Positions 11,001 through 26,000 of a stretch of 64,000 nt of DNA are shown piece after piece (positions within the stretch are counted from its first letter, which is position 1; each line of letters opens with the position of its first letter). The notes beneath the pieces were generated by a model that did no database searches, was not told the DNA's origin, and was given only the letters and a program-made list of their open reading frames with translations. A program made the translations under genes and the position numbers. The stretch covers positions 372,001-436,000 of the forward strand of contig JAWZYV010018244.1 in NCBI GenBank assembly GCA_038373885.1. The letters run 5' to 3'. The stretch is from Cheiracanthium punctorium (taxonomy: Eukaryota > Arthropoda > Arachnida > Araneae > Cheiracanthiidae).

Positions 11001-14000
11001 CTCTTCAGTTAAAAGATGGAGATTACTTTTAAAGTTCTTTGATAGGATCTTGCAAAATTACATTAATACAGCTTTTTTGTTTTCTCTGAAGTCTCGCCAG
11101 ATGTAAGAACAATACTTAGTCAAATTTGGCATAAAAATATTGTGTTGGAATGTGTTTTACAACTCATGCATTTAGCACATTTTTCTTTTCTTTCTTCTTC
11201 TTTTAAGCCTGTTCAGTTTTAATCTTGAACTCATGCCTAACCTGTTCGCTCTTGTCATTTGGAAGATGAGACAGAGAAGACTCTCCTTTATTAATTGATG
11301 ATGATTCACCAATGTGGTTTTCCGAATACTCCACCAGAACCCAGCGCTTGAGCTTGCACAACACTGGGTACCAGCAGAGCATTCAAATAACTCTCCTGGG
11401 AAGAAACATAGTCTTCTCTGGTTCATCTTTCTAATGATGAGAGCAAATCTGTTAACTATGGCTTCAGTAGTGGGTTTAAGTGTGCTCAAAGGAAGTGCAA
11501 TTGCCTCATTGCCCCATCCTTTATATCCATTACTTCTATTTGATTAAATCAGGGAAAGTATAATATTTAGTAAGTGCAGATATAAATATAGTTTTTTTCT
11601 ACAAACACACACACATACATATAGAAGAATAAGGGTGAGAAAACAAAGGGACAGGAATCAAAAATCACCCAGAGCTTTAAATTTAATTGCCATCTGAAAT
11701 TACATGGGAAGACTAAGCAAAATAACTAAATTCTCTCTCTCTCTCTCTCGAGTTATAGCATTAAATAATTTTAGCATAGTACAAGTGTAACTATTTAAGA
11801 TGCTTATTATTTTAAAGTAAGCATGTAGGAAGAACTGCACAGAGCAAGGGAATTTCTTTGTGAAATATTGCGAATAGGGATATTTTCTCAAATCTAATTT
11901 ATTTTGGAAAAAAATATTTAAATTGAATTTTAGTTTTCCAGTAAATAAAATGATGCTTTTCTTTAAAAGAAATTTCAGGTAAAGAGAACCAGAAAGAATA
12001 TTAAACTTATTTTATTAGTTTAATGCTAATAAATATGCGATTCTTGATTTATGTAATAAACAGTAATGAATCTATGGAAAAAAACTAACCTATTGCGGCA
12101 ACTAGAATAGTGAAAAATTCCCTAAACTGATTGCTAAATTTCATAAGAAAAAAACTTTGCAGCAACAGGAAATAGCTTTTTTTTATTATAAGCCAACGAA
12201 TTTGCAAAAAAAAGTATATCTAACTCATTCAACATAAAAAGAAGCTTAAAAATAGGAAGTCAAAGCTGTCTCAGAGAAAGGGGTGAAAAATTATAAAAAC
12301 TAGACATTGGTTTGACTGCAAAAAAAAATATTGATAACAAAGAAGCAATGCCTTTCATTGTGTGTATAACAAATGCTATATACAGGGTTCATACTCATTT
12401 TTCAAAATGAAAATTTAGGAGTTTTTAAGGAGCATTTAAGGACTCCACTTTTTTCCAGACTACCGATGTAAATATTTGTAGAAATGGCTGTTGTATCTTT
12501 TCTACAGCAAGAAAAAAATTCAGTTTTGCTGGCAACAAGCCATCTTTTAGTGTTTCCGACACAATCAAATACGATTTGCTCTTTGGTTTGGTTTTTCTCT
12601 CAACAGATGATTTATAAAACTTTAATTCTTCAACTATTTCAATTGCCCTTTCTGCAGCAGGATAATTTTCAAGCTACCTATGCTTAGAAAACTTATATGG
12701 CATCTTCCCAGACTCTGAGAGTTGCAAATAGTCCTCTCTTCTTGCCAGTGAATCCTTGAATAACCAATATACGGATGAGAGAAAACTTTCTACATCCCAA
12801 TCAGTAGCTCTACAGCCATGTTTGAAACTGTTATTTAATGTGTGAAGACAACAGCTTCCTACATTAACTAGTAAACTGCTGTAGTCTTTTCTTAATGCAT
12901 CTTGTAATAAAGAAAATACCTTCCAGTTAACTGAGGGGCCATCCATTGACAAATTAACAACTTTGGAAAAGTTCAGTTTATTAGTTTTGCTACAAATAGC
13001 ATATAATGTGTCCTCTGCAGTGGAATGTCCCATAAAAACTGAACTATAATAACGTGTCCTCACAACGATTTCCTCACCATGCCAAAATCGAACATAAATA
13101 TCCATCTGCTTTTTTTGTACTGCAGCATTCAGGCTTTCATCAAACAGGTTGAACGTTAATCACGGACATCGCTTGCTACTGTGAATGTAAAATTAAGGAG
13201 TTTTTAACCTTCTCGTCACCCTGAACCTCATATGAGGCTCCTACTTCAAATAGCAATATTTAGAGAGAAAACAATTAAATTTAGTATTTTTTTCTTTCGT
13301 GATATCAATATCATTAATTCATGTAGAAAGTATATGAGGCTCTTAACTAGATGCATAAATCGTGCCTAGATTGCAGTACTAGTCAATTTAGATCATTTTT
13401 TAGTTTTTGCTTCATTGTTTCAGGAGAAAAATTAAGAAAATATTTATGCTGCTTTTTTACCTTTTTTTTTTTTCTTTCTTTTCAAGGTAAGTATTGTTTT
13501 TTTCTTATTCCTCAACAATTACCTAATATGTGCATCCTTTTAAATTAATTTTAGCAAAACAAAATGCTTCGAAAATGCAGAAATTAATATTAGAAAAATC
13601 TAATATTAATCGAAATTAGAAAAAAATATTTTTGCATGATTTATAATAGTATTTCAGATGCATTAAATGCTAGACAGATTTTTTTTCTCTGATTTTTCAT
13701 AATTCGGTGACGAGAGGGTTAAGGAGTGCCACCTAATAGTGAGGCATTTTAAAGGCCCTTAATTTTGTAAAATCAATACTAAGGAGTTTTTAAGGAGCAT
13801 ATGAACCCTGTATATATTATTAGCACATGAAGAATCCATTCAGTTACCAAACATCATACCTGAGGTAAACCCGAGGCACTCCTACGTCTGATATTTGGGC
13901 TGGCATGGCGAGCACTGTGAATTCTAGATAAATCTTCAAGAGGGATTTCCTCACAGCTACTAGTACTACTACCATGCTGTCTGGGGGATGATTCTCGTGA

Positions 14001-17000
14001 ACGAGATCCATGTCTTTTTGGTGACACCGGGCTGCTAGTGGTGCGCCTCCTTTCACCAGAATGTAAACCTTTATCACTGTCAGAATTAGCTAATGGAACA
14101 GATTCACGTTTCAGGGCAGCATGTCCAGGGACCCTATTGGATGATGACAGTAAAGGCCGATGGTGACAATGAGAATGACGAGCAGGACCAGAAACTGTTC
14201 TACCTCGTAGACCGGTGTCTTGAGACTGACTTCGATGCATTACTGTCATAAATTAAACATTTCTATCTTAAAACATTTGAAATCAACCAAGCTCTGAGAT
14301 TTTTTTCTGCAAAAATACAGTAGAGTCCCGATTATCTGAGTCCTACTTAAACTGAGTTATCAAATTAAATTTCCTTTACCATTCTCTCTAGAAACTCAGT
14401 TTTCTGAATTTTTGATTTATCTTTCACCATCACAATCTTTAGTAAAATACGGGGCCAATGATACTTTTACTGGAACAAGAAATTCTTGAAAACTTGAGCA
14501 AAGAAATATATTTATCATCCTACTTACGAAAAGCATTATGACTTTTTTAAATAAACGATTCCCCATTCTTATTCAACCATTAGAAGAGTATACCAACTGA
14601 AATTGGGACTACAAAAATTAATAAACTGTGAGTGTAAATTTATATTTTGTATCCTTAATGAGTGACCAGACCATACATGTAAATCACATTTATCTGAGGT
14701 GAGGCTAGTTAACTTGGATAATCAGGACTCAACTATAATGCAAAAATTTTGGACAAGAATATTTTATGTAGTCAAATGTTCTAATTTTTATTTGTTTTAT
14801 CACTTCTTCCATATAAATATTATAGAAATATAAATACTCAGAATGCAAATTTTAGTGAAACCACTAATGGACTGAATCACATAATAATCTACTTTTTGCA
14901 TCCCTTTAAAATACAGCAAAACCCTGTTATATCATGGATCTCACGAAACATGATCTACAGCTATCACAACATAATTGTAATGTAGTGAATGTTTAGTAAG
15001 TTGTTCCTAAGAAAAGATGACTTGGTTATTCTTGTGATTTTCTTCAGGTTTAATTTGGTGAAGTTCTACAGTAAAGGTAGGTAGAACACAATTTTAATGT
15101 TAAATAGGTTTAAATTGCACTCATGCATGCATAAGAAGGGTTAAAAAGAGGGTTATTAGGAGGAATAAAGAAAATTAGGTAAAAGCAACACATGAAAGTG
15201 CAGAAAATACAGAAAAAACACACCATATAATTAACATCTCTCAATTATTTCAGGATCTACCAAAAATAGTAATAATACAGTAGAACCTGTCTTGTCCTCT
15301 ACCCTGGTTGGTTTAACCATGCTCAAGTTGACTTTTTTCTAAGTAATTTTTTACTATAGGCTACTTTCAATTTTTACGATGAATACGTATACAGTAAATA
15401 CATACATACAGTATTGTTCTTTTACATTAATAATAACAGCTTTTAAGTAGTTTATTGCAATATTTTTACTGTACAGAACAATACACTCACAGATTGCTTA
15501 TTTTACAGTAAACTTATTCTCCAGATAATCCAACCTTTTATGATTTTTGACCATACCTCCAGCCCCAACGGTGATAGATTACAGGGGTTCAACTGTAATA
15601 TATATATACATTGGATACAGTAAACCAGTGGTACCCAACCTTTTTTACTAGCAAACCCCTTCTAAAATCCAAAAGAATTTGTCAAAACTCTTGTGTTGTT
15701 GTTGTATACTAGTATATTATTTTCATGAATCCCTAGGGTTCATGAGCCACTGAATGGGAACCAATGCTGTAAACAATAACAGTATTTTAGTGAAATTTAA
15801 ACTATCCAATATACTCAATAATTTTCAAAATCAAAATAGAATAAATCTAAACAATTAAGTATTTCACTGAATGCTAAAAGATATAGTAACTATAAATCTG
15901 GGGAGGAAAAAAAGCAAATACATGAAATAGAATATAATAGGATAATACATATAATACATATTTTCTAGAATCTTTATATCATTAATTCCCTACTGCAAAT
16001 GTAATATATTTTTTGATAGAGCAATTATAAAGTTAATTTAAAAAAAATATTTCTTTTACAAAAATAAATAAATAATTATGCACATCATATGGCTGTCATA
16101 GCTCCACAAATAATACCAGAAAAAACTGAAACTAAGTTGAAGTTAGAATTTTGCCTAGGAAGGCTTATCTTATAATAAATGATAAACTTATGAGCACAGT
16201 ATGTTACACTTGCTTATAATTCAGACTGTCATTTCCTCCCCTCCTTTTTTTAAAGTAATTTAACATATTCATTAATTCTTTTAAAAAATGTCTGTAAATA
16301 GCACAATCGTTAAAGAAAGAAAGAAAAAGAAAAAAAATATATTCAATTTCCACTTAAGCAACACTTACGGGAATAATCTGTGGCTTTGACAGAATGTAAA
16401 CTGTGCCTTAAAGGAGAAGGGCAAGGTTGAATATGATCAGGCAGTTCCAAAAGCCGAGCAATTTGATGCAATTTACGCTGTCGAGCTTTGTGCCGCCCTT
16501 TACTCAATCTCTGTTTAGCTGCCATGCAACGAATATGATCATCAAATACAAATTTAGCTGCAAGTAAGGGTGATCTTATATTTCCAGCAGCTATGCTTGA
16601 AGGTCGATGAATAGTTATGTGAAGACAACGACTATCATCTTTATCACCAGTGACTTCAATATCCTAAGACAAAAATAAAATTCTGGTAAAATTACAATTT
16701 ATCTATTGCAATGTACAACAGTGACATTTATTTAAAAAATTTATAATCTGCATTAAGTGTAACATAATGTTGAATATTTTAAAATAAAAATTTAATCTGT
16801 AATTAAAAGCTTCTTAATAACATGAAACTAATTAACTTTCAGTTAATTTTGTAAATCCAAAGTTTAAAACATCTTATTTTCACCATACATCCCGAAACAT
16901 ATTTCTCAGCGTTGGAGGGGGTGAGTATTTGAGCTGCATGTTTGCAGCAACTCTTCGGAGAGAGATATCGTGGGAGTTAGACTTCCGAGGGTTTGTAAAA

Positions 17001-20000
17001 GATGGACTAAAATTATATCATGCTCAGGCATAAACTTTTTCTTCCAATATGGGGGTTGACTAGACTTATAGTTTTCAAAAATGTTGGCTTTTCACTTGTG
17101 GGTTAATTAAATTCTATGTTCAAAAATATGATAGTATAAATTCGTTTAAATTTAATTGTTTGAATTGTATTTTTATTGGATTTAAAGATTTTTTGCCTAC
17201 TGTTAAAAGGCACTTAAGTAAACTTTAAAAGGTATTCTGAAGTTGTAAATAAAGAATATGTAAATAAAGTTGTAAATAAAGGTATATTGATATTATATTT
17301 AGTTGATTCTCATTTTAAAGTATTACTGTTTCCGTTCCAGTATGGGATTGGGAGTATGTTGTTTACTTTCTTTTTGACATGACTATTTTTCTTGCTTGAT
17401 TACATTTTCATAATTTAAGCAGACAGATATGCCACAGTTTTCATTCTTTAAGTTGACTTTTTAAACCCCAAAAATAACTCAAAAATCAAGGATCCACATA
17501 CACAGCCAATATAAAAAAATCAACCTCAAATATGATCAACTATATTGATACTGTCAATACATAAAATTACAATTTTTAAAACATAACAAATTATTTATTG
17601 ATAGAAAATATTTTATTTGGAGCAACACAGTAAATTAAAAAAAAAGTAGCTTTTAACACCAGCAATTTGTCAAATCACTTAATATCAAATTTGGTAGCAG
17701 ATTTGTTGTTAAACTCAAAAATGTCTTGTAAATTTACTTCAGGTGGTAATGATATGATGTTTTTCCCATTTCATTATAGGGATGCCATTACTAATTTCTT
17801 TGGCACTACTGTCAACATCAGAGTCCCACAATATATTATTTTTGGAATTAAAACCGGGAGTTGACTTATACAACTAATGTATAAAAAAATATGCATTTTA
17901 GGCTTGAAAAATCAGGGTCAAGTGATACACTGGATCAACTTATACATTGGAAAATATGGTGATTAATCAATAAGAAATCCCCTGTGTTTATCAAATTAAT
18001 TATGAAAATGAATAAAAGGATACTATATAGGAGTTACAAAAACAAAAATAAGTCAAAGAATTAAAGATCATGAACAAGAGATAAAATTTAATAGATCAAG
18101 CATTGCCATAGGAAAAATTGCACAGGAAGAAATAGTAATAGATTTTAAAAGTACTAAGAAAATAGCAACTACAATAATCTTAAATGCGTTGTTTTACATG
18201 AAGCAACAGAAACTATGGCAGAACCAAGAGCATACAATAGGAAGCAGGCACAATTGAATGAAGAAGAAGGGAGAATTGAAGATGAAAAGATGTCAGTGGT
18301 CCATGAGGACAAGGTGGAAGCATCTCGAAAGATCTCAGGCAAAAGTCAGTGTAAAGTAAAGTAAACTATTAACAAATAATAATAATAATATGTGCACTGA
18401 ATGAAAGGAATAATACAAATATCGTACTACTATTGTTTTTATAGACTAGGCGTGGAATTTCTAACTGAACTCTTTCTGAATAATTATGTTAAAAACTTCC
18501 TGGCTAGATTTAGTGTTATGGTAAACAAAAATAACAATTTTGCATTAAAAAAGTATTTCTATCAAGCATACTATAAAGTTTCTGTTACTTTTAATTTTTT
18601 GATTATATAGTTGCACAATATTATCAATTTTTTTAAACAGATATTTAGCACACAAACTATTCATTTACTAAATAGAAATTCAAACCTCATAGAACATTTA
18701 GAAAAATTAAATAATACTTAAGATTCTATAAAATTCACAATGCAAAGAGAGAAAAAAGAAATTTGATGATAATAAACTAAATATAAGCTCACACACCTGA
18801 AGAAATCCAACAAATTTGGCAATTCCCCAACCTACACGTTTATTATCAGGATCTACTAAAATCAGTTGAAGAGCATCTATTACCATGAAACCTTTGATTT
18901 TCTGCCCATCTTTGGTAATAACAGTACAGCTTATAAGATCACTATTGTCTAGAAAGAAAACATTCAATTACTTTACCAATAACGTTTAACATTAAAAGTC
19001 ATGGAAATGCTGATAATCTTCCAATATATTTTAATATTTCAATAGTTGATCAATTATTAAAATCAAGAAAAATAAATAAAAAGAGTATTTCAACATATTT
19101 TGTAATAAAATGAAGTCTAAGGGATGTTTGATTTTTTCTATTTATTATTTTTATTGATGCTACTTGTAGTAACATGTTATAATGAATTTACATGTTACTA
19201 CAAGTAGCATCACTTAATAGTTAAATCTCCTTTTAACAATTAGCAATTTCACTACTGAAATTCCAAATAAAATTCTCTTAGTAAAGGTAATATTGAAATA
19301 AAATTCATTTTTTAAGCAAAGTGGTAACAGTGAAAATAATAATTAAGTTATTAATAAACTGCACAACAAGAAAAACACATTACAAATTATCACATTCATA
19401 AAAGAATTAAAGATTTTATTCAGAACTTACTTAGATCTAATGCATCATTTACTTTGATGCAAGAAGCAATGTTTGTTAGAGGAAGTTGTGTTTCTGTTTC
19501 GTTTTGTAAACAAAGCGATAAGTCTCTTAGAAGAAAAAATACTCTAATGGCCTGAAAAAATAGATACAAAAACATTAAACAAAAATACTCAACCAATCAA
19601 ATTAAAAAAAAAATTGGACTGATAGAAAACACATTATCAGAATTGCAACATAAAAAATATATAGTGAAATTTTAAATGAGCTATTAACTTCAATAAAAAT
19701 GGATGGGTGTAGTAAAATAATTTTTAAATGATTCGTGGAATTGAAGTACTTATTTTGATAGGATTATTAACTGTACACAAAATTTAACAAAGTGAAAATT
19801 TTCATAGCTTTTTAAGCATAAATGACATGGTTATTTTCACCAGTGTTTCAAGGGAATACAATTTCTAAAATCATTTTTGATTCAATAGTGGTATAATTGT
19901 TGGTGTAAACTCCCTTACAAATTAAATACAATGTACAGTGTGATATTTAAAGACCATTAAAACTGAAGCAATAAACTGTTTACATTTACAAAAAACTTGA

Positions 20001-23000
20001 AAAGTATAATTATATGTGGTTATATAATTTCAGAAAAATTGGATGATTTATTTAAGAGAAAGAACTTCACAAAAGTGAGCTATTTAATAATGCTTTGGTC
20101 TAACTCTGGCCCTTATGCCAGCAATTATTGATTGATAAATTTTTCCCTCCTGCAAGACACAGTGCCAAATTCTGTACAACTGCATGTCGAATGTGCCAAA
20201 ACTACTGCAAACTACTGTAAACTACAGAGGTCAATGGTAGTTAATGCAAGGGGCACTGTGAGATCAGCTCTTTTTCTGTAAGCCACTTATTAATGGTCCT
20301 TGCAGTTACTGAAGAATGAGTCACACATTGGATCGATTATGAGGATGAATCTGGTGCTTTGAGTGCCACTCTTACAATTGATCAATCCTCATGTTCTGTT
20401 GTCTCTCTGAACCAACTGCTTCCATCTTCAACATGTATTCGCCCATTAATTCTTATACTTTCAATAATTCAAGCTAGATATTGTAAGTGAGAATGGCGTT
20501 ATTCTGATGTCATGAGTTTGAAAATGCATTAGAAACCCAATTAGGTTAAAAAGCTTTCATGTAAAATTCATACAATTGGCAAAATAATGATAGAGTGGGA
20601 AACAAATGCACCCCATACAGTGCAAATGTGAAAAGAATTACTCCCATCATAGACGTTTAACAAACTTCATCAGGCATATTCTAACTACACTTCACCTTTA
20701 TAAATACTATTTGGAAAGTGTATCATTATTCATGAGTGTACTGTGTTTGCCTTTCTTGTGCCCAGGATTAGAAACTGGGAAGAAAAATCTAGGCATGAAT
20801 GGCACCTAACTATTTGTTAGTTTTCAGTTACCAAACTGTTCCCCATAGTTGCAGTTTAAAAAAAATTTGTTTTCTTTATGTGTATAGACTATAAACAAGT
20901 GTTAATGCATTCGCAAAAGATAAAATATTCATAAAAAGGCATTTTAATCAATTACATTTATTTAAAACGTTCGATTTCTTTCACGTTGTTTTATGAAAGG
21001 GCCGTTTTAATTGATCATATACTTAGGAAGGGGATGTTGAAATTGATGGTATTTTTTTAAGGGATCCATTTTAATCTATTTTATTTTTGTGATGGGCTGC
21101 AAAACGGGCTAAAAATGGTCTGCATTTATCCTTGTAGGTGAAAAAAAAAATGGTGATTGCTGATAGATAAGAATAAAAATGTCAAACAGCAAGGCACAGG
21201 GAAAAGGCCGCTGGATGCTAAAAGCCTTAAAAAAGAGCCACCAGGCACTTTGCTCGGCTCTGTGCAGGGTTGGTATTTTGTCTACTTTTTTGTAAAAAGT
21301 CTGGGACGCTGGGAAAAATTGGACAAAATAAAAATAATTGAATTAAGAGTATTGTTATGATGCATGTTTTGTTATCATGCAAACAAAACTGTGTTCCTAC
21401 ATTTTAACAAAAATATAACATTTTAACAAAAATAAGAATATATTTTATGAATTATTCATTAAAAGTCTTCATGAAGCATATATAACCCAATAAATTCACA
21501 AAGAAAAGATAAATTACAGAGGAAAGCAATTCATTTTAAGGAATACTTTGATGAAAAATTAAACTTAAAATAAAATAATAAATTAATTATCAAATAATTA
21601 ATTTAATTATTAGTTATCAAATAATTAATACAGTGCATTAATTAATTTTATTAATACATTGTACATGAAAAAAGGGGGTTCTTTTATGATATAGCATAAA
21701 ATTAAGTACTTTTATTGAAAATATAAAATAAAAGAATTTTTTTTTTAAATAGACTTTAATTTCTATATACCATATAACAACATAATACTGAGAAAAGAGT
21801 AAACACTTTCATACTTTTAAATTTCATTCATAATTATATTTCTAAAACTTTTGTTGCAGATGGAAAATTTCCTCATTTAATCTTCATTTAAAAACCAGTC
21901 ATTTGATGCATACTAAAATCAGTTCTGCTTCAAACCTGAATTCATAACCAAAAACTGGAATAAATACTAAAATTCTGAACCAAAACTAAAAAAAAGGGAA
22001 AATTAACTTAAAATTTACTTTAATTCATTTTCATTCAAGAGCCAATTCTGAGCTACATACAACAGTCACAGTTAAGTTTTTCTGTGAGACTGAATGAGAA
22101 CACAAATCAAAATTTAAAACAGGAACAGTAACTAAAAAATCTGAACCAAAACTAAAAGGAGAACTTATAACTTTTCTGCTCTTTTCTCAGTCATACTGAG
22201 TTTCATCAGCAGTGCAATCGGATGCTTCATTTTGTACAGTTAAATGTAGAAAAAAAATTATGTTCTTTTCTAAGTCCTACTGAGATTCATCAGTGGTGGA
22301 GTTTTAATACACTTAGTGTTGGATTCATTTTTTTTTTCTCCACAATGAAAAACAGGGGGGGGGGGGGGGGAAGCAAAGATGAGTACAATTCAAGACAAAT
22401 GTGGAAGAAATAAAGATCCTAGGTATCCTACATCTGGACCAAATTTTCTGAAGAATTAACTAAAAATGCTAAAATTGTTAGAACGTGCTGTAAAGAGTGC
22501 TCTAGTAGCATTAGTGCTAAAGCACATAGAATATGAAACCATTTTGAAAAATGTCCCAAAACACTAAAGTGCGAACAAGATTCTGATGGAAGTATATCAG
22601 GTGTATCCAGTTTAACAAGCTCCAGCCCTACTCCATCCTCATCGTATTCTCAGTCTGAATGTACAACAAGACAGCCTTCAAAAGCATCACTTATAGTAAA
22701 AAAATATCAAAACAGAAAAATCAGAATCATCATAGTCAAGAATCAGTTAATATATTTACAAGTGTTTTCATAAACTTTAAGTATGTACGTATACAAAGTC
22801 AAAGAAACAATAGTCTCTGTATTTTTGCTTAAAAATTAATAAAAATAACCAAAATATTTAATCACCGAGTATTTCTAGTTTACAAATCTAAACTGAGTAA
22901 AAGTGGACAAAATGGATGAAATGGACAAAATGATATTTTGTCCAGGACGGTTTTTTCTCCTCCTGACGAAATAGAACAACCCTGCACTGTGGGTAATGCT

Positions 23001-26000
23001 GCAATATCGGGACATAAATTAGGCATAAAAAATGATGACTGGCTATGAAATCTTGGTCGTCAAAACATAATTTACAATTGAAAAATACGACTAATGACCG
23101 CTAACTTCAAACCCTACTTGTGTCATAACAACTTTTCAGAACTGAAATCTATATTAAAATCTTCTACTAAAACTATTTTACAATCTTACCAGGCATACTC
23201 TATTCCTCCTATATAATAAATTGGTCATGTTTGCCAGTTTCTAAACCTAATTTGGAAGATATCGCCATGCTTGATTCAGTTTGGAAAACTTATTTTTGGT
23301 GTTAAACTTGATGATAACTCATCAAAAATTGGAAACCTTGGTGACTTCCAACATTTTATCTCCCCCCACACTCTATCAAGCCCCTATCTGGCACTTTTAA
23401 GTATTTCTCTCCGTAGGATGTAATGTATGAGAAATATTTTTTGTAGTCCTGTAAAAAAAAACTATGTTGTATTCAAACCAAAATCAACAATGGTTGTATG
23501 ATGGTAGTCTGTAACATGCATACCAAATTTGAGTTCAATCAAATGCGATATTTAGTAGCTAGCATACTTTTAAGTATTTCTCTCCATAGGATGTAATGTG
23601 TAAGAAATATTTTTTGTAGCCCTGTAAAAAAAACTGTATGTCCCACACACACTAAAATCAATACCCCCTGTGTGACGCCGATCTTTAATATACATACCAA
23701 ATTTGAGCTCAATCAAATGCATTGTCACCCTGCTGAAAAATGGAATGGAAGTGTGTCGGCACAAATTATGTTGACAGAAAATACTGGCATGAACAAAATA
23801 GCACTTAAGTGCTAAAAATTCCACATTGCAAACTGAAAAAGACTTTCCTTTTTACTTAGGTTAGCTATTGTGATGTCAGGTTATGAGTAAAATGATTTGG
23901 TAGCTCTGCTCTAATTGAATAAAATTTTAATTACCTGTGTTAGAAAAATGTCTGCTTTTTCTATACGAAGAACGGGTATTCAGCTAGTATTATTATAATA
24001 AGAAAAAAAAACCCACATCCAGTATGTTTTAAAATGAAATTCAAAAAGAAAATCGAGAATATAAAATAAATTCTTACCCGCCTAGCTCTTTCTACTTCAC
24101 CACAAGGAAGCCTTTTATGAAACTCTATTCCAGATAGAGGAGTACCAGTAGGTGGCAGGAGCAAATTATGATCCATCGTCAAATATTCTACATTAAGCGT
24201 TTTTTTCTGGAGCAAAATGTGAAAAATATCGTTAGGTGGCTATAAACATAACTTTTAATGTACAAACAAACATTAACATTTTTGAATAGAAAAAATAAGT
24301 TACTATTTATATTTTACCTTCATTTCTTCATATTCATCTTCAAACATATCTAAAAATATTTCTTCACTCTGAAATAAAGATAAAACAAATTTAATATGTA
24401 TTGTTTAATTTTTTAAATTGATAATTTATTTTTAAAAAGAAATATTTAAATGCAAAAATAATGAATTTTTGAACAGAAACTCGTTTTTGATTCTTTCTAT
24501 AATAACATAAAAAGTTTGTGCATAGTACAAAATACTAAATCAACTCAAACTGAAATAACAATATTTATATTACAGTTAATTAGAATTGCATCATTGGCAA
24601 GACATGACATTATTTAACATGATCCATGTGAAATTAGAAAAGGGGAAAAGGATACACTGTTTTATAATTATATGTACATGATACACTAAATTTTCATATT
24701 AATCATAAACAAACTATAGTGCAATGTCTAATGGCTGCACAGTTCAAACACTTATTTTTGAAAATGCAACAAATCTATATACTCACTTTATAAAAATTAC
24801 GAAGCATTAAAGTACTTTCTTCTCGACATTGTTCAATAGCTGCTAAATGTCTATCAAGTAAATAGCTTTCAGTTCCTTTAACTGCCAGCTGTTTAAGAAG
24901 TAATATTGTCATCTGAAGGGTAGCAATGCGCACCTTACTACCTATGAAAAAAGTTTAAAAAGTAAAATAATTGAATTTTAGTTTATAAATGCAATTAAAA
25001 ATTTAAAAATTATCTGTATCCCTGCTAAAGATGGTTGTACCACTGATTTAGTTTTGGAATGAGATGCATTAAAACACACACACAGAGAGAGATGAAAAGA
25101 AAAGAAAAAAAGAAGGGGAAAAAAACTAGATTATTGCACATTATTAGTAGAATAACATTCTAAAATATTTTTTAACTGCTCTCATTGATTGCATGGTAAG
25201 CATATATCCTTATTTCTAAAGAATAATAATATTTTTCTTTCCTTTTTTTTTCAAAGCTGTCACATAATTTTTCAAAAGAATTTTACTAACTCAGGGTGTC
25301 CACCATGTCAGGAGGCAAAAACAGTACTAGTAGTAGTCTCACTGACAAAAAAGTTACCAATTTAGTAGCCATTTTCTTAATTTTAGTTGCCAAAATAGTA
25401 GCATTTTTGCATATTCCGTAGTTAAGAAATAAACATACATCATTCATCTTCATTACGAAGGAATGAATAAAATTATAAGCTGAAAAACTTCATGCATTAT
25501 ATAACAGAGCATATATAGTAGTGATGCAACGGATATCAATTTGGCCAGATACCGAGTATTCGGCTAAACTTTTAACCAGATAATCTGGCAGCAGTATGTT
25601 TTTTTCTTTTTCTGTTTTATTTTCACTAGTTTTTAGATCATTCAGTGATTACTTTTTCTTTAAATTTTCTCATTGGTTTCAAGTCATTTAATTAAAAAAT
25701 CAAATCTTTTTGGGATTGTTTTCATGAAATGAGCACCAGTTTGACTGCAATTAAAGCTGATGCATGATAAAGCTGAATACATAAAGCTGAAATGTCATTG
25801 ATGTTCTCCTTCAGGATTTAGATAAATATCTTACAAAATCAGTTCTTGAAAGAAAAACATTTCCATTCAACTGTTGGAAAATCAATGTAACAAATTTCCT
25901 TACTTTATCAAAATTGAGGGGGGGGGAAGAGATATTTTCTCACTAGCCAGCAGTACTAGAGCAAGTACACTATTCTCATAAGCAGAGTCAATTTATGGGG

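Larger units (their letters stand above)
12383..13810 (-). mobile_element. hAT transposon relic in CLEC16A intron 22
   Basis: Ends are CAGGGTTCATACTC (12383) and GCATATGAACCCTG (to 13810), with subterminal repeats of AAGGAGTTTTTAAGGAGCAT near both ends. Flanks are AT-rich, so the 8-bp TSD is not clear (GCTATATA versus TATATATT). It encloses a broken minus-strand transposase and a younger TTAA-flanked insertion. Confidence 0.75.

Noticed and set aside
13844..14077. Second minus-strand frame overlapping exon 22
   Set aside because: It is an alternative-frame shadow of the Ser/Arg-rich CLEC16A exon, which has proper splice sites and phase.
16880..17962. Possible inverted-repeat element with TCACCATA/TATGGTGA ends and TTGACTTATA phrases
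   Set aside because: The inverse match is only about 8 bp and the borders are not flanked by a duplication; too weak to call.
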